Source: an uncultured Lachnospiraceae bacterium
Lineage (GTDB): Bacteria > Bacillota > Clostridia > Lachnospirales > Lachnospiraceae
Direction: 5' to 3'
DNA length: 15,249 nt
NCBI GenBank assembly: GCA_910587105.1
Contig: CAJUMB010000072.1
Location: 1 to 15,249 of the forward strand
In this document: in pieces, positions 12,720-15,249 of the stretch
Position numbering within the stretch: position 1 is the first letter of the stretch
How the letters are laid out: every line of letters begins with the position of its first letter
The notes under the pieces: model-generated
Databases searched by the model: none
What the model was told of the DNA's origin: nothing
Seen by the model: the letters and a program-made list of their open reading frames with translations, nothing else
Made by a program: the position numbers and the translations under genes

Positions 12720-13679
12720 ATGGCAAATAAAGAACTGGCAGAATATATTATGGAACAATTATCAGATTTGGGTGAGGTTCGAAACAGGCCGATGATGGGG
12801 GGATATGTATTTTACTATCGGGAGCGGATTTTCGGCGGAATTTACGACAGCGGTTTTATGGTGAAAATGACAGCGGCAGGCAGAAAGTATATGCCGGACA
12901 GTACACCACAGCCCCCTTACGATGGGGCGAAGAACATGCTTCCGGTGACGATCCTGGAAGACAGAGAAAGGCTGCAGAAAATGGTATCAGAGATGTATGA
13001 AGAACTGCCAAAGAGGAAACCAAAGGCGGCGGAAAAAAGCGTAAAGACATTTGATTATAAGAAAGAGTACAAAGAATTCTATATGCCGAAGAAGAAGCCG
13101 GAGATTGTCACAGTGCCTTCTATGAATTATGTGGCCGTGCGGGGGGAGGGAGACCCCAATGAGCCGGACGGTGCGTATAAAAAGTCCATTGGAATTTTGT
13201 ATGCGGTCTCCTATACCATAAAGATGAGCAAAATGGGAAAGCACCGCATGGAAGGTTACTTTGATTTTGTAGTGCCGCCCCTGGAGGGCTTTTGGAAACA
13301 GGAGGGGGTGGAGGGCATTGATTATTCCAATAAATCTGCGTTTCAGTGGATTTCCGCCATCCGCCTGCCTGATTTTGTCACCCGGGAGGAATTGGAATGG
13401 GCGAAGGAGGAGGCATCCAGGAAAAAGAAGCTGGATTGTTCTGCGGCGGAGCTTTACACAGTGGAAGAAGGACTGTGCGTGCAGATAATGCATATAGGGC
13501 CTTATGATGAAGAACCGGCGTCTGTGGAGAAGATGGACCGCTTTTTAGCGGAACATGGGTATAGGAATAACTTTTCAGACCAGCGGTTACATCATGAGAT
13601 TTATCTTTCCGATGCACGGCGTGTGGCTCCGGAGCGGTGGAAGACTGTGATCCGGCATCCGGTTGTGGAGATTGGTTAG
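12720..13679 (+). CDS. TfoX N-domain / GyrI-like domain fusion protein
   Basis: This 319-residue cytoplasmic protein has two parts. Residues 1-98 match the N-terminal domain of TfoX/Sxy-type proteins (ELAEYIMEQL, RPMMGGYVFYYRERIFGGIY, and a DGAKNMLPV segment). A charged linker (about 96-110) leads to a GyrI-like small-molecule-binding domain (about 111-319: FDYKKEYKEFYMPKKKPEIV, YVAVRGEGDPNEPDGAYKKS, GYFDFVVPPLEGFW, GLCVQIMHIGPYDEEPASVE, HHEIYLSDARR). Both are usually separate small proteins, and the GyrI-like part alone has the usual ~210-residue length, so this is a clean fusion. GyrI-like domains bind hydrophobic or cationic compounds, and some hydrolyse or sequester toxins. The TfoX-N part has no proven activity in this setting. 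A GGAGGAGG site fixes the start. A FlaR-like kinase gene follows after 3 bp. A role in stress or drug protection is a guess. Confidence 0.85.
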   Translation: MANKELAEYIMEQLSDLGEVRNRPMMGGYVFYYRERIFGGIYDSGFMVKMTAAGRKYMPDSTPQPPYDGAKNMLPVTILEDRERLQKMVSEMYEELPKRKPKAAEKSVKTFDYKKEYKEFYMPKKKPEIVTVPSMNYVAVRGEGDPNEPDGAYKKSIGILYAVSYTIKMSKMGKHRMEGYFDFVVPPLEGFWKQEGVEGIDYSNKSAFQWISAIRLPDFVTREELEWAKEEASRKKKLDCSAAELYTVEEGLCVQIMHIGPYDEEPASVEKMDRFLAEHGYRNNFSDQRLHHEIYLSDARRVAPERWKTVIRHPVVEIG

Positions 13680-13682
13680 AAT

Positions 13683-14180
13683 ATGAAAAAAGTGATTGTC
13701 ATAGGCTGCCCAGGCAGCGGAAAAAGTACATTTTCACGGAAGCTTCAGAAAATAACGGGGCTTCCGCTGTTTTATCTGGATATGATATACCACAAACCAG
13801 ATAAAACCACTGTTTCAAAAAAGGAATTTGATGAAAAACTCCATGGGATTCTGGAACAGAAAGAATGGATTATTGACGGAAATTATATCCGGACACTGCC
13901 GCTGCGGCTGGAGCAGTGCGATACGGTGTTTTGGCTTGACTATCCACTGGAAGTCTGTCTTCAGGGAATTGAAATGCGTTTTGGCAGGCCCCGGGTGGAT
14001 ATGCCCTGGATTGAGACGGAAAAAGATGAAGAATTTATGGAATTTGTCAGGAGTTTTCATTCAGCCACACGGCCGGAGATAGAGGAACTCCTTGAGAAAA
14101 CTTCTGGGAAGGAGATTGTTATTTTTCGGTCCAGGGACATGGCGGAGGAGTTTTTGAGGAGGAGATTTCATTTCAGATGA
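13683..14180 (+). CDS. FlaR-like P-loop nucleotide kinase
   Basis: This 165-residue soluble protein of the adenylate-kinase-like P-loop family is often annotated as DNA topology modulation protein FlaR. The Walker A motif is GCPGSGKST (residues 8-16). Further features are LDMIYHKPD (32-40), the family-typical EWIIDGNYIRTLPLRLE (61-77), a Walker-B-like DTVFWLDYP (80-88), and a lid-like arginine-rich segment (RFGRPRVDMPW, 99-109). Length is normal and all kinase motifs are present; the substrate is unknown for the family, and the topology name rests on old genetics, not a demonstrated reaction. The start lies 3 bp after the upstream stop, so it is co-transcribed and probably translationally coupled to the TfoX/GyrI fusion gene. 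A hairpin follows its stop. Confidence 0.85.
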   Translation: MKKVIVIGCPGSGKSTFSRKLQKITGLPLFYLDMIYHKPDKTTVSKKEFDEKLHGILEQKEWIIDGNYIRTLPLRLEQCDTVFWLDYPLEVCLQGIEMRFGRPRVDMPWIETEKDEEFMEFVRSFHSATRPEIEELLEKTSGKEIVIFRSRDMAEEFLRRRFHFR

Positions 14181-14229
14181 AAGGCTGATACGTGTTCTTT
14201 GTGTGTCAGCCTTGACGTACATTTTTTTT
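14181..14229 (+). terminator. Hairpin after the kinase gene, offset T-tract
   Basis: AAGGCTGATAC (14181-14191) pairs with GTGTCAGCCTT (14203-14213), with one G-T pair, starting directly after the TGA. Eight T residues follow at 14222-14229, eight bases below the stem, farther than usual. Part of the hairpin and the T-run overlap the promoter at 14212. Confidence 0.55.
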
Positions 14230-14244
14230 GCGTCTACAATGTAG
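14212..14244 (+). promoter_or_regulatory. Near-consensus promoter with BlaI/MecI/CopY-like palindrome
   Basis: TTGACG (14212-14217), a 17-bp spacer and TACAAT (14235-14240) form a strong sigma-A-type promoter. CTACAATGTAG (14234-14244) is a perfect palindrome over the -10, built of TACA and TGTA halves as in BlaI/MecI and CopY operators, but with one central base instead of the usual two. Such operators normally control beta-lactamase or copper-export genes. Here the promoter runs straight into a broken transporter gene. Confidence 0.65.
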
Positions 14245-14249
14245 TTATA

Positions 14250-14974
14250 GGATGGGTATATGTACTCGGCCAGTATGCAGATGAGGCGGTGGCGGGAACG
14301 GCTTCTTTTTTCCTGACATTTTTGTTGAAAGAACAGATTGTATTTTGGCTGCAGATGGATCGTATTCTTTGGAAACCTGCAATAGAATATCTGGGGGTCA
14401 TGAGTTATGGACTGTTTTTCCAGGCGCTGTTTGCAATATTTACCTCTATATTCAGAAGTTATGGGAAGGCTGCCTTTACGTCCGCAATTTCCGTTGCGCA
14501 AATATAGGAAATATCATCGGAGATATTCTGGTAGTCAATGGGTATTTGTACGTGTGGGGAACAGTGAAAGATGTGGCGCTGGTGACGGTGGGTGCTAATG
14601 CAGCTGCCTCTGTGGCCGTTTTCGCGGTGTTATGGATAACGGACAGGGATAAGGTGATGCAAAAACCAAAGCAATGGGATTTGAAAGAAATTCTGCGGTT
14701 AGGCATCCCGGCGGCCATGTTTGCCAAAAATGCCAATCTGACTTTTGGAAACTCGCTGCGGGCAGCAGGAGATGTGGTTTATCCAGTGGTAATTTCGGTG
14801 ATGTCCATGTGGGGAATCGGAACTGGTCTGGCGTGGGTGCTGGGATGTGTGCTGGACTTTGGCCTGGTGGGAATCTTTGCGGCGTTTCTGATAGATGAAA
14901 CTCTGCGTTCATTTTTGCTGTGGCATCGGTGGAATCGGCGGGTTGAAGGGAAGCTGAGGTTGAAAGGCTGGTGA
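14250..14974 (+). pseudogene. MATE-family efflux transporter, multiply broken
   Basis: Fragments of one MATE (multidrug and toxic compound extrusion) transporter are in order. About 14253-14320 resembles helix 1-2 (GQYADEAVAGTAS). About 14320-14505 covers later N-half helices (EYLGVMSYGLFFQALFAIFT, SIFRSYGKAAFTS). About 14500-14720 continues in another frame (NIIGDILVVNGYLYVWG, LKEILRLGIPAA). About 14740-14974 is the C-terminal end (LRAAGDVVYPVVISVMSMWG, then LVGIFAAFLIDETLRSFLL). Lesions are a missing start and early helices, a one-base frameshift near 14495-14503 with stop at 14505, and an apparent internal deletion around 14715-14745, where most of the second half should be. MATE proteins have about 450 residues; fewer than 240 codons remain. 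Not functional. It now sits directly behind an unrelated-looking promoter. Confidence 0.85.
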
Positions 14975-14979
14975 ATATA

Positions 14980-15189
14980 ATGGGAGGAACGGTAATTGAG
15001 ACAGAATCTGAAAAGTTGATTCGAAAAGGGAGAGAGGCTGGAAGATCAGAGGGAAGAACAGAAGAAATAATAGAAATGGGGCGGGAATTTGGATTGGACG
15101 ATGCGGCCATAATGAGTAGGACGGATTTTGCGGACATTCAAAATAAAAATGAATGTGGAGGTACAGACAATGGCAAAGACAATTTTTGA
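14980..15189 (+). pseudogene. C-terminal fragment of an Rpn-type nuclease/transposase-family protein
   Basis: About 40 residues (ESEKLIRKGREAGRSEGRTE, then EIIEMGREFGLDDAAIMSR) resemble the charged, repetitive C-terminal tail of Rpn/PD-(D/E)XK-family recombination-promoting nucleases. The nuclease core is absent. The open frame begins at ATG 14980, six bases after the MATE remnant stop, and its last codons (about 15145-15189) run through the ribosome site and first codons of tnpV, so they are not authentic. Most likely a leftover of a larger gene. Confidence 0.45.
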
Positions 15190-15249
15190 GGAAATGGGCG
15201 GCAGATACGAAAGGCAAGGTGACTATTTAATTCCATGTATAGCTTTACC
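15170..15249 (+). CDS. tnpV: TnpV-like transposon protein, 5' end (cut by window edge)
   Basis: The ATG at 15170 follows GGAGGT at a 7-base spacing and opens MAKTIFEEMGGRYERQGDYL with IPCIALP before the window ends. This is the characteristic N-terminus of TnpV, a small protein carried by many Clostridial mobilisable elements. Only 26 full codons are visible, so whether it is intact cannot be judged. The corresponding C-terminal end of another tnpV copy lies at 209-268 in the same orientation. Confidence 0.85.
   Translation, partial: MAKTIFEEMGGRYERQGDYLIPCIAL

Noticed and set aside
12987..13493. 168-codon open frame opposite the TfoX/GyrI fusion
   Set aside because: It is the shadow of the fusion gene, with no start signals or family resemblance.

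Overview
The window looks like a chromosomal accessory region of a gut-type Firmicute, most likely a Lachnospiraceae relative. The basis is family content (TnpV fragments, a YfhO-type membrane enzyme, a RACE/RamA-like corrinoid activator, a GyrI-like protein, LytTR plus DUF3021), strong GGAGG-type ribosome sites and sigma-A-like promoters. No rRNA, tRNA or CRISPR array was seen, and a species cannot be named.

Layout. Positions 1-300 hold the last 19 codons of a tnpV-like gene and a hairpin. Positions 372-1355 are a visibly AT-rich pair, a LytTR regulator and a DUF3021 membrane protein, with their own promoter. They end in scrambled gene tails and a strong hairpin at 1504-1553. Positions 1564-2813 carry two dead genes back to back, a LacI-type regulator (-) and a uroporphyrinogen-decarboxylase-family protein (+), each without its 5' end at a shared junction near 2205. 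A large intact YfhO-family gene (2888-5581, -) and a LysR regulator (5692-6561, -) follow. Divergent from the LysR gene is a RACE-type ferredoxin/ASKHA protein (6736-8658, +). The spacer between them has a 17-bp palindrome centred about 64 bp before the predicted start of the RACE transcript.

Positions 8805-12420 (-) are a likely operon read right to left: a secreted SH3-like protein, an OmpR-type response regulator, a HAMP histidine kinase, and a secreted protein with two calcium-type loops and a peptidoglycan-binding domain. This is a plausible cell-envelope sensing unit. Its predicted leader contains, in reverse orientation, a diverged copy of the first ~29 codons of the operon's own response regulator, framed by an 11-bp inverted repeat (12468-12574). 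I consider this the most interesting structure here.

Positions 12720-14180 (+) carry a TfoX-N/GyrI-like fusion and a FlaR-like P-loop kinase. A hairpin and a near-consensus promoter with a BlaI/MecI-like palindrome follow, now fused to a broken MATE transporter gene (about 14250-14974). The window ends with a fragment of an Rpn-type nuclease and the first 26 codons of a second tnpV. The two ends therefore carry a tnpV 3' end and a tnpV 5' start in the same orientation, with several pseudogenes between them, which suggests repeated transfer and deletion.
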